Positions 43,784 through 54,020 are shown, counted from the first letter of the stretch. The stretch: DNA of 64,000 nucleotides from JAZKFT01 sp965246935 (GCA_965246935.1 CBDFGC010000003.1:204503-268502), one strand, 5' to 3'. Notes: a model not told the origin generated them from the sequence alone. Numbers and translations: made by a program.

Positions 43784-44014
43784 TCGTTATCTCTTTAGAA
43801 ATACAGTTTAAGGTTCAAAGTCCAAAGTTTAAAGTTCTTATTTCTAATTTTCGAAATAAATTTCTGGTAATCTCAAATGCTACCATTTTATTACAACCTT
43901 GTCTGGTTAACCCTCTATCATTTGCTAATTTGCATATTTGCTAATTGGTTTTCTCCCAAATTTGCAATCTTTCGTTTTTACTTTCATTATTTACTTTTCA
44001 CTTCTACTTTTTAC

Positions 44015-45013
<999 letters not shown>

Positions 45014-45074
45014 TAGTGAATGGTCAATGGTGAATAAATACAAATTAGCAATCGGCAAAATACAAGTAATACAG

Positions 45075-45176
45075 TTGGGGGCTCTGATCTGATACCATAA
45101 TTCAACATTAGTCCGGGCTGTCCACTGTAGCCCCGCCGAAAAAGGGGCGGGGGCTGCCGTTTCTATCCCGCAGCCA
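45075..45176 (-). repeat. Structured ~100-bp intergenic element, copy A
   Basis: Read on the minus strand, blocks in order are ggctgcgggatagaaacggc, agccccc, a hairpin loop, gcggggctac, agcccggact and gagcccccaac. The same blocks in the same order, on the plus strand, form copy B at 46833-46934. The whole moxR-DUF58 gap (45014-45378) is repeats: it also has gtgaatggtcaatggtgaat at 45016 and attcaccattcaccattcacc-like sequence near 45349. Confidence 0.8.
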
Positions 45177-45378
45177 TTCAATAGTTGTATTTCAATTTGA
45201 CAATAGTAATACTTAAAAACTAAACCAAAAATTTCAATAAAGCCATCCCTTAATAATATAGATGCGAAATTAAATAGTAAGAAATCGGTAATATTTTTTC
45301 TTTATATCAATCGTACAAACCCCTTCTTCACAATCATAGCAACAGGCATTCACCATTCACCATTCACCATTTACTAAT

Positions 45379-46248
45379 ATGACGCTTGCCGAATTATTAA
45401 AAAAAGTCAGAACCCTCGAAATCAAAAGCAAGCGGTTATCCGGTAATATTTTTAGCGGCGAATACCACTCTGCTTTTAAGGGCCGGGGCATGAGTTTTAA
45501 GGAAGTGCGGGAGTATGCTGCCGGCGACGATATCCGGTTTATTGACTGGAATGTAAGTGCCCGGTTCGGTCATCCGTTTAGTAAATTATTTGAAGAAGAA
45601 CGGGAGCTAACCGTAATGCTGCTGATTGATGTGAGTGCCAGTAACCTTACCGGTACCCGCCAGCGTACCAAGCAGGAATTAATTACGGAAATCAGTGCGG
45701 TGCTGGCCTTTTCCGCTATTGGCAATAACGATAAAGTAGGCGCCATTTTTTTTAGTGATGCCATTGAAAAATTTATACCACCGGGCAAAGGCCGGCAACA
45801 TGTGTTGCTCATTGTACGTACGCTGCTGATGCTGGAGCCCAAATCAGGCTTAACCAATATTGGCGAAGCATTGAAGTATTTTTCCCATGCCGTACGGCAA
45901 CGCTCCGTGGTTTTTTTGTGCAGCGATTTTGCAGATACGAATTACGATAAAGCCCTGAAAGTAGCATCCTTAAAACATGATGTAACCGGCATTCATGTGT
46001 ACGACCATTCTGAAATGGTATTGCCTAATGCCGGCCTGCTGCCGGTGCAGGATAGTGAAACCGGCCGCCTGGTTTGGGTGGATAGCAGCAGCCGCCACAT
46101 ACGGGAAACGTTTGCCAAACGCCAGAAGCAGCAGGCCGAATTGTTAAAGCAACGGGTTACCCAAAGCGGTGCCGGGTGTATTCGCTTCCGCACCGATGAA
46201 GATTTTGTGAAGCCGCTGCAACAGTTTTTTTTGAGGAGGATGAAATAG
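45379..46248 (+). CDS. DUF58 domain protein (MoxR partner)
   Basis: This 289-residue soluble protein has the DUF58 signature GRGMSFKEVREYAAGDDIRF, IDWNVSARFGHPFSKLFEEE and a VWA-like MIDAS-type strand LLIDVSASNLTGT. It works with MoxR in an unidentified chaperone or envelope process. The start ATG sits directly after the repeat 'ttcaccatttactaat'. No transmembrane segment is seen in this short form. Downstream lies an opposite-strand hypothetical gene. Confidence 0.9.
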   Translation: MTLAELLKKVRTLEIKSKRLSGNIFSGEYHSAFKGRGMSFKEVREYAAGDDIRFIDWNVSARFGHPFSKLFEEERELTVMLLIDVSASNLTGTRQRTKQELITEISAVLAFSAIGNNDKVGAIFFSDAIEKFIPPGKGRQHVLLIVRTLLMLEPKSGLTNIGEALKYFSHAVRQRSVVFLCSDFADTNYDKALKVASLKHDVTGIHVYDHSEMVLPNAGLLPVQDSETGRLVWVDSSSRHIRETFAKRQKQQAELLKQRVTQSGAGCIRFRTDEDFVKPLQQFFLRRMK

Positions 46249-46285
46249 AGGGAAGATTTGTGATTGGTTATTCAAATGAAAGTTA

Positions 46286-46813
46286 TTAAAGTTCATTTCT
46301 TGTAGAATTAAAAAACCAAATGTCATCATCAAGTGGGAAGAACCTCTCTGCCCATTCTTTATGCAATATATTTAATGATGCCACGAAAGTCCACCACTCC
46401 GAACTGTTAGTGAAATGAAAACGAACACCATTTATTGAATCTTTCTCTGCAATGATTTCCCTGATTCTTATTTGGGCAAAATCAAGTTTAGCTTGATTAT
46501 TTTTATTGTTACCGTCAAAAACGATATCAACATAGCTGCGCTTAGGAGGCATACCGCTTTCAAATTCAGCAAGGATCTCTGGGTATTTTTTAAATAAATC
46601 TTTACTTGCAATGTAAATTCTAAGGCTATATAGAGGTTTGCATTTTAGTTCTTGGTTAGCGTAGTTAATAAACGTAAAGGGAACAAGCAACAAACTAATC
46701 ATTCCTGGAACATAGAAAATCTTTCTTCGCTTTGGCCTGATCATCTCAGTTGGTATCATTTGCAGGAAAGATGCAAGTGAGAGGTCTATCCATAAAAGTC
46801 GGGAATGGCTCAA
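46286..46813 (-). CDS. Hypothetical protein
   Basis: This 175-residue protein is not recognised. One possible hydrophobic stretch is FYVPGMISLLLVPFTFINYA (about residues 33-52); the rest is polar, with a Lys-rich section and several Trp and Phe near the end (FFPLDDDIWFFNSTRNEL). The codon use resembles its neighbours. It lies between copies A and B of the structured repeat, together with the DUF58 gene. It is convergent with the DUF58 gene. Confidence 0.6.
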   Translation of the reverse strand: MSHSRLLWIDLSLASFLQMIPTEMIRPKRRKIFYVPGMISLLLVPFTFINYANQELKCKPLYSLRIYIASKDLFKKYPEILAEFESGMPPKRSYVDIVFDGNNKNNQAKLDFAQIRIREIIAEKDSINGVRFHFTNSSEWWTFVASLNILHKEWAERFFPLDDDIWFFNSTRNEL

Positions 46814-46832
46814 TTGAAATATCGCTGCTGAT

Positions 46833-46934
46833 GGGCTGCGGGATGGAAACGGTAGCCCCTGCCTAGTTTTCGGCAGGGCTATAGTTGACAGCCCGGACTG
46901 ATGCCTAATTACGGTATTGGATCATAGCCCCAAC
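46833..46934 (+). repeat. Structured ~100-bp intergenic element, copy B
   Basis: The plus strand reads ggctgcgggatggaaacggt, agcccctgcc, gcagggctat, agcccggact and tagccccaac, matching copy A (45075-45176) in the opposite orientation. Compensating changes are visible in the hairpin (cccgcc/ggcggg in A, cctgcc/ggcagg in B), which suggests the RNA or DNA fold matters. Confidence 0.8.
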
Positions 46935-46957
46935 GCTTAATGGCTGCCTGCTGTATT

Positions 46958-46990
46958 AAGGTTGCCAACTTTTGGAAAGTTGGCAACCTT
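46958..46990. repeat. 15-bp perfect hairpin
   Basis: AAGGTTGCCAACTTT (46958-46972) and AAAGTTGGCAACCTT (46976-46990) pair perfectly across a 3-base loop. A similar gttgccaac/gttggcaac pair occurs at 28170-28197. It is followed by tattcaccattcaccattgaccattcac at 47040, another repeat seen near moxR. The 46991-47073 remainder has no gene. Confidence 0.75.
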
Positions 46991-47073
46991 TACTCCGAAA
47001 GAGTCAGAGACTTCGTAGAGCAGGTAGAGCAGAATGTATTTATTCACCATTCACCATTGACCATTCACGATCC

Positions 47074-48315
47074 TCAGTCTATCGTCCCTGTCTTCATCCG
47101 TATTTCTATCGGTTGTTTATTCCGCATGACTATTATTTTAATTCGCCTTTCGGCGCCCTGTAACAGGTTTTTAATGTTTTGAAAGGATATACCAATTACA
47201 TTGTCAATGGCAAAAATTTCATCGCCTATCTGCAGGCCGCAACGCTCAGCCGGCGAGTCTTTCATAATGGCGGATATCACGGCTTTTCCCTCATCAAAAA
47301 ATATTTCCATACCGGTATAAGAATAATCGAATGGGTCACGAAAATGCGTATTGGGAACCAAATGAATTTCGGCACGGGGATAATTAAGCGTTATATTAAA
47401 ACGGCGTAAAATATCGGCGCCTAACAATCCGCCCAGTGTAGGGTAACTGGTCACATTATATTCATCTTCAAATACATACGTTGGTACATGTTTAAATCGG
47501 TATGGTCCCAGTTTAAATTCCTTAACTGTGGTTATCATCATCGTTTTCTTACCTCCTAAACCTTCGGTAATAGTAGGCAGCATCTTCTTCTTTTTACCAA
47601 ACAATAAGCTGTCCTGTACAAAATCATCTGACAACAGCAGGCACAGGCCGCCACCGGTATCCAGGTAAAAGCGCTGGCGCAGTTGCCTGTCCTCTTTAAT
47701 AGTAGCAGCCTGTATAGGCAGGTTGTTAAAGGCAGGCCTCAGCAAAGTGCCGCCACGAGGGTAGCGGTAAACGCCGGGGTTATAAAAATGGATCTGCTGC
47801 AGCGTATAATCAATATAAACAATATACCGGCGTAACACACTATAGCCAATAATACCATCAATAGGAATGCCATATACGCCGGTTAAGATAGAATAATCAT
47901 TAATATGAAAATCCAGCGAATCCATTTGCAGGCCGGGCAGATGCAGCGTGTTGTGCAACGTATAATCCACCTGCCGTATGCCGGCAATACCACGAATAAT
48001 TCTTTCGGAATGCGTTATCGGAAGTTTTAAAGCATCCACCACTGCACTATCCAGCGAAATGCCGCCGCTACCGGTATCCAGAATAAAGTTGAGGGAATCG
48101 GTTAAATTATTCAGTGTTCCCCGCAGCAATATAACACCACCCGTAAGCTGCTCAAAATGAAAAACAGAAATCAGCTTAGCCTGGGGCGGCGTAAAAATTT
48201 CCTGCGCCTGCAAGCGGGTGTTTACACTAACCCATACCAGCAATGCAGCCATTATTTTGATAAATAGACCAGTTACAGCAACATTAAGTAATGGCAAACT
48301 GTTTACTTTTTTCAT
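47074..48315 (-). CDS. Exported aspartyl protease-like protein with PDZ domain
   Basis: The ATG at 48315 (MKKVNSLPLLNVAV) gives 413 residues, avoiding a rejected longer start. A hydrophobic segment (about 12-32) serves as signal or anchor. The retropepsin-like domain has FILDTGSGGISLD near residue 82, and a second half with RFYLDTGGGLCLL near 240, giving two DTG-type sites. A C-terminal PDZ domain covers about 330-400 (AVISAIMKDSPAERCGLQIG). Such proteins are periplasmic in Bacteroidota, and their substrates are unknown. It lies after copy B on the opposite strand. Confidence 0.82.
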   Translation of the reverse strand: MKKVNSLPLLNVAVTGLFIKIMAALLVWVSVNTRLQAQEIFTPPQAKLISVFHFEQLTGGVILLRGTLNNLTDSLNFILDTGSGGISLDSAVVDALKLPITHSERIIRGIAGIRQVDYTLHNTLHLPGLQMDSLDFHINDYSILTGVYGIPIDGIIGYSVLRRYIVYIDYTLQQIHFYNPGVYRYPRGGTLLRPAFNNLPIQAATIKEDRQLRQRFYLDTGGGLCLLLSDDFVQDSLLFGKKKKMLPTITEGLGGKKTMMITTVKEFKLGPYRFKHVPTYVFEDEYNVTSYPTLGGLLGADILRRFNITLNYPRAEIHLVPNTHFRDPFDYSYTGMEIFFDEGKAVISAIMKDSPAERCGLQIGDEIFAIDNVIGISFQNIKNLLQGAERRIKIIVMRNKQPIEIRMKTGTID

Positions 48316-48428
48316 ACAGGGCATTGGCAGTACAATGTAAGACGATCTAAAAATACGAACACTACCGTTCATCACACTTCTGCATTTTATACAACATTAA
48401 CTTTGTGCTTTGCTAGGTAGGAAATTGA

Positions 48429-48630
48429 ACCACATAGGTACATAGGACACATAGAAATACAAAGGATAGAGAACAGAAGAAATTAGCCGGAAAAAAGGAA
48501 AAAGGATTTGGCTGATTAGCAAAGGCTTTTTTGTTTGTAAACAAGCTTGTTCTTAGTTGTATTTCTATGTATTTGATGTTGCTCTCTGCTTTTTAATTGT
48601 ATTTCTATGTGTCCTATGTGCCTATGTGGT
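48429..48630. repeat. 34-bp near-perfect inverted repeat of the 'accacatagg' type
   Basis: The arm at 48429-48462 (accacatagg-t-acataggac, then acatagaaatacaa) has a reverse complement at 48597-48630 with one mismatch. It ends 17 bases before the mqnC start. A diverged half occurs at 49791-49850. The 134 bases between the arms have no gene. It could form a long hairpin in the mqnC 5' leader. Confidence 0.85.
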
Positions 48631-48647
48631 GAAAATAAAAAACAACT

Positions 48648-49772
48648 ATGGAACTGAACGAACTATACAAACGGGCTTTAAACTTTGAATTTTTAACGGT
48701 AGCAGAAGGGGTTTATTTATTTGAACACGCCCCGCTTACCCAACTAATGTACATCGCCAACGAATTGCGTAAAAAGCAGGTTCCGCATGGTAAGGTTACC
48801 TGGATTATCGACCGAAACCTGAACACGACCAACGTATGTGTGGCCAATTGTAAGTTCTGTAATTTTTACCGCATACCCGGCCACCCCGATGCTTATATCA
48901 CCGATATCGAAACCTACAAACGTAAAATTGATGAAACCATCCGGTATGGCGGCGAACAATTGCTGTTGCAGGGTGGTCATCACCCGGAATTGGGTCTTTC
49001 CTTTTATACCAATTTATTCCGGCAGTTAAAGCAGTTGTACCCCAACGTAAAACTGCATGCCCTGGGCCCACCGGAAGTTGCACATATTACCAAACTGGCA
49101 AAAAGCACCCATACTGACGTGTTGAAGGCTTTAAAAGAAGCCGGGCTGGACAGCCTGCCCGGCCCTGGCGCCGAAATACTGGTAGACCGGGTGCGCCGCC
49201 TGATTGCAAAAGGCAAATGTGGTGCGCAGGAATGGCTGGACATTATGCACGAAGCACATAAACAGGGCCTCACCACCAGTGCTACCATGATGTTTGGCCA
49301 TGTGGAAACCATTGCCGAAAGGATGGAACACCTGGTAAAAATACGCGAAGTGCAAAGCCGTAAACCGGAAGATGCCAAAGGATTTATTGCCTTTATTCCC
49401 TGGACTTTTCAGGACGTGGATACACTGCTAACCCGTATCCGTGGGGTACATAATCTGACCACCAGTGAGGAGTATGTGCGGATGATTGCGCTGAGCCGGA
49501 TTATGTTGCCGAACGTAAAAAATATTCAGGCAAGTTGGTTAACGGTGGGCAAGGCTGTAGCACAAATGTGCCTGCACGCCGGGGCCAATGATTTTGGCAG
49601 TATTATGATTGAAGAAAATGTAGTAAGTGCAGCCGGCGCACCGCATCGTTTTACCAGTAAAAGTATTCAGGCAGCCATCCGGGAGGCTGGTTTCGAACCA
49701 GCATTACGTAACCAGCAGTATGAGTTCAGGCCATTGCCGAAAATAATGGAAGAGCAGGTAATTGATTATTGA
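48648..49772 (+). CDS. mqnC: Cyclic dehypoxanthinyl futalosine synthase, radical SAM
   Basis: MqnC has 374 residues. It catalyses the radical cyclisation in the futalosine route to menaquinone. The radical-SAM cluster site CxxxCxxC is in NVCVANCKFCNFYRIPG near residue 63. The family hallmark is EFLTVAEGVYLFEHAPLTQL, followed by LRKKQVPHGKVTWIIDRNLN. QLLLQGGHHPELGLSFY and MMFGHVETIAERMEHL are further blocks. Other mqn genes are not in the window. Its presence shows the futalosine pathway is used, as in many Bacteroidota. Confidence 0.95.
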   Translation: MELNELYKRALNFEFLTVAEGVYLFEHAPLTQLMYIANELRKKQVPHGKVTWIIDRNLNTTNVCVANCKFCNFYRIPGHPDAYITDIETYKRKIDETIRYGGEQLLLQGGHHPELGLSFYTNLFRQLKQLYPNVKLHALGPPEVAHITKLAKSTHTDVLKALKEAGLDSLPGPGAEILVDRVRRLIAKGKCGAQEWLDIMHEAHKQGLTTSATMMFGHVETIAERMEHLVKIREVQSRKPEDAKGFIAFIPWTFQDVDTLLTRIRGVHNLTTSEEYVRMIALSRIMLPNVKNIQASWLTVGKAVAQMCLHAGANDFGSIMIEENVVSAAGAPHRFTSKSIQAAIREAGFEPALRNQQYEFRPLPKIMEEQVIDY

Positions 49773-49916
49773 GGCTTTTTAACCACATAGGAATATCCGC
49801 CCCGGCGGACACTGTAGGTGCACATTAGATTCACATAGAAATACAGTTGAGTGACCTGCCTTTTCCAACATAGGGCAACGTCCCATGAAAACAGCAATTA
49901 AATTTTGCAACAAACA

Positions 49917-50339
49917 ATGGCAAAGAATAAAACACAAGAAACTGAAACCAGTGTAACTGATTTTATCAACGGTGTTGAAGATGAAACAAAACGGAAAGAC
50001 AGTCTCCGGTTGATAGAATCAATGAAGGCTCAAACGGGTTTCGAACCTAAAATGTGGGGCGCAAGCATTATTGGTTTTGGAAGCTACCATTATAAATACG
50101 CCAGTGGTCATGAAGGTGATGCACCGCTAACCGGTTTTTCGCCCCGGAAGGATGCGATTGTGCTATACCTGGCCCAGGATTTTGAGAGCAAGGAAAAATC
50201 ACTGCAAAAATTAGGTAAACATAAAGCTGGAAAAGCTTGCATCTACATTAAAAAACTTGATGATGTACAGGAGGATGTTTTAAAAGAGATGGTTGATAAA
50301 TCGGTTGCGTATATAAAATCGTTATACCCTGCTAAATAA
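49917..50339 (+). CDS. DUF1801 domain protein
   Basis: The ATG at 49917 (MAKNKTQETETSVTDFINGV) gives 140 residues; an upstream TTG is rejected. Typical DUF1801 features are MKAQTGFEPKMWGASIIGFG, SYHYKYASGHEGD and SPRKDAIVLYLAQDF, then LGKHKAGKACIYIKKLDDVQ. The function of the family is unknown. It is short and cytoplasmic. Before it lies a repeat (gggcaacgtcccatg near 49874). Confidence 0.85.
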   Translation: MAKNKTQETETSVTDFINGVEDETKRKDSLRLIESMKAQTGFEPKMWGASIIGFGSYHYKYASGHEGDAPLTGFSPRKDAIVLYLAQDFESKEKSLQKLGKHKAGKACIYIKKLDDVQEDVLKEMVDKSVAYIKSLYPAK

Positions 50340-50420
50340 TACGACGCAAAACCGGTATCTAACTGAGCTAAAATCGTTGCAATCATTTCTTCCTCCTTAT
50401 CATTTGTTTCTTTCTCACCC

Positions 50421-50918
50421 CTTCATTATTTTTTCGTACGCAATCTGTACGAAAATGCCTTCCCGATTTATGAACGTAGAACCTGGTAACAACTCCTTCG
50501 CCTGTTGCCTCAACAGGCCATGCAGGTAATGGTAGCCATACAAAATGAAGAACCGGTAGGTTTTGCCGTTTACTGGAAATTACATTACTGGTATTTTTTA
50601 GAGCATCTGGCTTTTGATCCGTTACACGGGAGCAAAGGATATGGCACTGCTGTAATGCAATACCTGTTGCAGTTATCAGGCAATCATTTATTGTTAGAAA
50701 CCGAATTATCAACAGATGAAACCAGCAATCGCCGTATAAAATTTTATGAAAAGCTGGGATTGCAAATAGCTCCATTTCGTTATCAGCAGCCACCTTACCG
50801 CAAGGATGAATTAACACCAGCCATGCATATTATGTCCGTACCGGCCATTACAGATGAAAAAAAATTTGTAAGCATTACTTCTGCTATCCGGCAGCAGGTT
50901 TTTGAAGCTTTTTATTGA
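50421..50918 (+). pseudogene. GNAT acetyltransferase broken by an in-frame TAA
   Basis: The frame LYENAFPIYERRTW leads to a TAA at 50487-50489 and continues as QLLRLLPQQAMQVMVAIQNE, then EPVGFAVYWKLHYWYFLEHL. YFLEHLAFDPLHGSKGYGTA is the acetyl-CoA region, and ETELSTDETSNRRIKFYEKL (20 residues) the following motif. The upstream LYENAFPIYERR is the conserved N-terminal block of this GNAT group, so the TAA probably replaced CAA. No good start codon precedes it, since the frame runs from a stop at 50364 with no ATG. A shorter product from ATG 50520 would lack the N-terminal block. Confidence 0.7.
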
Positions 50919-50923
50919 ATGTT

Positions 50924-51088
50924 CCAGGGATTGAAATCCCTGGCTACAATATGGGTCGTGCCTACAGTTCCAGGGATTACAATCCCTGGCTACAAAATGA
51001 AGCGTGCCTACGGCATTACCAGTTGCTTTTTCACACTCAAAGCCTCGTAGAGGCGACCCATTTTGTAGCAACGGACTTTAGTCCGTTG
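50924..51088. repeat. Cluster of three 20-bp palindromes (REP-like)
   Basis: CCAGGGATTGAAATCCCTGG at 50924-50943, CCAGGGATTACAATCCCTGG at 50970-50989 and CAACGGACTTTAGTCCGTTG at 51069-51088 are each palindromes with a 2-base centre. Repeated spacers (ctacaaaatg, cgtgcctacgg) join them. The pattern is like the 18.7-kb cluster and the RAYT-associated repeats known in Bacteroidota. Confidence 0.85.
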
Positions 51089-51142
51089 TTTTCTTCCGTT
51101 GTTCTTATATTTCGGACTTACCAACTTCCGGACTCCCTAAAT

Positions 51143-51870
51143 ATGAAAGATCTATTTTCCGGCCATGCCGCTAACTATGTGCAATACCGCCCTACCTATC
51201 CGCCGGAGTTGTTTAGCTGGTTGATAAACCAGGTAAATGATACTACTGCTGCCTGGGATTGCGGTACAGGTAACGGACAGGTAGCTGCGGTGTTGGCCGA
51301 TTTTTTACACAGGTATATGCTACTGACATCAGTCCGCAGCAAATAGCACAGGCGCCGCAAAGACCAAATATTATTTATAAAACGGCATCCGCAGAAAACA
51401 GCGGCTTTGCCCCTGATTCTTTTGACCTGATAACAGTTGCGCAAGCCGTGCACTGGTTCCGGTTCGATGAATTTTATGCAGAAGCAAAGCGGGTGCTGAA
51501 ACCTGGTGGTATAATAGCTGTTATTGGTTATGGGCTTATGCACATTGATAAAGAAACGGATGCTATTATCCAACATTTGTACAGCCAAACACTGGGTGGC
51601 AGTTGGGATGCCGAACGCCGCTACCTCGACGAAGGGTATCAAACCATTCCATTTCCTTTTGCTGAAATACCTGCTACCGTTTTTACGATGGATGTACAAT
51701 GGGACGTACAGCAACTATTGGGTTATCTGCAAACCTGGAGCGCCGCAAAGCATTACGAAAAAACAACCGGCGCCAATCCGGTAGATGCTATTGCACCGCT
51801 ACTGCTGCATATATGGAAAGATGCACATAAAACAGTATCCTTTCCACTGCTGCTACGTGTAGGAAAATGA
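51143..51870 (+). pseudogene. SAM-dependent methyltransferase with a frameshift
   Basis: The ATG at 51143 starts MKDLFSGHAANYVQYRPTYP. The SAM-binding loop WDCGTGNGQVA is near residue 35. At the T6 tract 51301-51306 the frame is lost: it ends with LLTSVRSK, while the adjacent frame carries on as VYATDISPQQIAQAPQRP, then TVAQAVHWFRFDEFY and KPGGIIAVIGYG, the normal continuation. A single missing T would restore the usual DFFTQVYATDIS sequence. This could be a true pseudogene, a phase-variable homopolymer or a sequencing error. The rest to 51870 is undamaged. Confidence 0.75.
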
Positions 51871-51915
51871 TGCCCCCATTTATAAAAGCAATGCATTATT
51901 TTGAGACGCATACAA

Positions 51916-52857
51916 ATGCCTATGCCTGAACATCTGCACCCGACAGCAACAACACCGCAATCATCCTTCCGGCGGGCCAAGCAGGAGTACCAGTGGCGGA
52001 TAATGCTGAAAAATAATATCCGCGGCGGCATATTCATATTGCTGGGCGTTATTTCAGCCACATTCGGGCTTAAAAGTTTTTTGTTACCGAATCATTTTCT
52101 GGATGGCGGTGCCACCGGTATATCACTACTCATAAACGGAGTAACAAACGCGCCGCTACCACTGCTGTTGATGCTGGTAAACATTCCATTTATAATGATT
52201 GGTATGCATCATATTGGAAAAGCATTTGCCTTTAAAACGATGTTGTCTATTGGTACTTTGGCTGCATGTGTAGCATTTGTTCCCATGCCGGTTATTACTT
52301 CGGATAAATTACTGATTGCCGTATTTGGCGGAACCTTTTTAGGCGCAGGCATTGGCTTATCTATGCGTGGCGGCGCTGTGCTGGATGGTACGGAAGTGCT
52401 GGCCATTTACATTAGTAAAAAACTGGGCGTAACGATAGGCGATGTTATCCTGATTTTAAATATCCTGATTTTTTCAGTGGCAGCTTATGTAGTAAATATA
52501 GAGACGGCCTTATATGCGATGCTTACCTATTTTTCAGCATCCAAAACAGTTGATTTTATAATTGAAGGCATTGAGGAGTATACAGGTGTAACGATCATCT
52601 CAGTAAAGCATGAGGATTTAAAAAACATGATTGTAGAAAAACTGGGGCGTGGTGTAACGGTGTACCAAAGCAAAGGTGGCTATGGTAAACAGGGCATTAG
52701 CAACCGGGACAATGATATACTCTTTACTGTTGTAACCCGCCTGGAGGTAGCCGGGCTAAATGCTGAGATAGAGAAGATAGACCCGAATGCTTTTGTGGTA
52801 ATGGGCAGCATAAAGGATACCCGGGGCGGCATGATTAAAAAAAGGCCGTTGCATTAA
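51916..52857 (+). CDS. YitT family membrane protein with DUF2179 domain
   Basis: The product has 313 residues from ATG 51916; a start at 52003 (MLKNNIRGGIFILLGVISAT) is also possible. Five or so membrane helices follow, typical of YitT (for example FGLKSFLLPNHFLDGGATGI). DUF2179 at the C terminus (about 235-300) has DILFTVVTRLEVAGL and DPNAFVVMGSIKDTRGG. These proteins are inner-membrane and have no established substrate. It directly follows the damaged methyltransferase gene. The spacer after it (52858-53202) has no convincing gene. Confidence 0.88.
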   Translation: MPMPEHLHPTATTPQSSFRRAKQEYQWRIMLKNNIRGGIFILLGVISATFGLKSFLLPNHFLDGGATGISLLINGVTNAPLPLLLMLVNIPFIMIGMHHIGKAFAFKTMLSIGTLAACVAFVPMPVITSDKLLIAVFGGTFLGAGIGLSMRGGAVLDGTEVLAIYISKKLGVTIGDVILILNILIFSVAAYVVNIETALYAMLTYFSASKTVDFIIEGIEEYTGVTIISVKHEDLKNMIVEKLGRGVTVYQSKGGYGKQGISNRDNDILFTVVTRLEVAGLNAEIEKIDPNAFVVMGSIKDTRGGMIKKRPLH

Positions 52858-53202
52858 CCGTTCACTGAATATAGCATTGCCTGCAGTGCTAGTTTTGGGC
52901 AGAATTGGAAAATTTAATTGTGTTGTTGCTTGTCATCATATCTTTTAAACACAAACAATCAATAGTTTGTAAATCGATGTTTTACTATGGATTATTTACC
53001 TGTTTCTTTTCAGCTTACAACTACTTTCTGATCGCTGCCTGCTGCATTTGTCTTCTAATTTCCACGCTTTGTGCAAGCATTCACAATGTTATGTATTAAA
53101 TTTTATCAATGTTCTTATACTCATTATACATCCTACAGGTTGGCATGGATTTTATCAATCTGTAACGTCTTAATTACTAACCTCATTTCAAAAAAAATTA
53201 TT

Positions 53203-53823
53203 ATGAAAACGGACACTGCGAAATCTAAAAGTGCTAAACCTTCACCGGTAAAAAGCGCTAAGCCAACTGCTAAAAAAGCGACCCCTACTCCTGCTGCTGA
53301 AATTACCGAAGCAAAAGAGCCAAGCGAACAGTCGGAAATGCTAAGGGAATTTTTTGTTGGTGAACTAAAAGATATTTACTGGGCTGAGAAGCATCTTATT
53401 AAAGTATTGCCCAAGATGCGTAAAGCTGCTACTACCCAAGGCTTATCCCAAGCTATTGACCAACATCTTGTTGTAACCGGCACACAGGTACAAAGGTTGG
53501 AGCAGGCTTTTGAAATATTAGGGAAAAAAGCGCAGGCAAAAAAATGCGATGCAATGGCTGGTATAACTGAAGAAGGAAGTGGTATTCTCGAAGAAACACA
53601 AAAAGGCAGCATTACCCGTGATGTAGGTATCATTATGGCTTCCCAGAAAATTGAGCATTACGAAATTGCTACGTATGGTGGCTTGGTACACATAGCAAGG
53701 ACACTCGGCGAAAACCAGATTGCCGACCTGCTGCAACAAACATTGGACGAGGAAAAACAGGCTGATGAAATGCTTTCACAAATAGCGTTGGATAATATAA
53801 ATGAAGAAGCGTTGAACGATTAA
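53203..53823 (+). CDS. DUF892 ferritin-like protein (YciE/YciF family)
   Basis: The ATG at 53203 gives 206 residues. Residues 1-45 are a low-complexity, basic, Lys/Ala/Pro-rich head (MKTDTAKSKSAKPSPVKSAK). The ferritin-like four-helix domain begins LREFFVGELKDIYWAEKHLI. It has the conserved Glu/His ligands in QHLVVTGTQVQRLEQAFEIL and IEHYEIATYGGLVHIARTLG. Members are stress-induced, and the Lys/Ala-rich head may bind DNA or the surface. A terminator follows. Confidence 0.9.
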   Translation: MKTDTAKSKSAKPSPVKSAKPTAKKATPTPAAEITEAKEPSEQSEMLREFFVGELKDIYWAEKHLIKVLPKMRKAATTQGLSQAIDQHLVVTGTQVQRLEQAFEILGKKAQAKKCDAMAGITEEGSGILEETQKGSITRDVGIIMASQKIEHYEIATYGGLVHIARTLGENQIADLLQQTLDEEKQADEMLSQIALDNINEEALND

Positions 53824-53880
53824 CTCTTTACTGAATGTATGCTCCCGCTATGTACGGAGCAGCTTGCTTAATTTAATAGT

Positions 53881-53912
53881 CCCGTCCCGGATCTTCCGGG
53901 ACGGGATTTTTT
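53881..53912 (+). terminator. Rho-independent terminator after the DUF892 gene
   Basis: CCCGTCCCGG (53881-53890), loop atctt, CCGGGACGGG, then ATTTTTTATA. The 10-bp GC-rich stem with a T6 run is 57 bases past the stop codon. Confidence 0.93.
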
Positions 53913-54020
53913 ATACAGAGGTGTTGATAACATAACTCCGGCATCTTCAACAAAATAGGCGGCATGACCGTTTACAATACCACAGGAAAGCGGAGTTAAT
54001 AACCGTTTTAATATACAGAT

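Noticed and set aside
43877..44014. N-terminal hydrophobic extension of MoxR
   Set aside because: MoxR proteins are soluble and begin close to the ATG at 44015; the upstream frame is repeat-derived, Leu/Phe-rich sequence.
52905..53099. Small hydrophobic frame before the DUF892 gene
   Set aside because: It is Cys/Phe-rich, low in charge and has no resemblance to known small membrane proteins; probably chance in AT-rich DNA.
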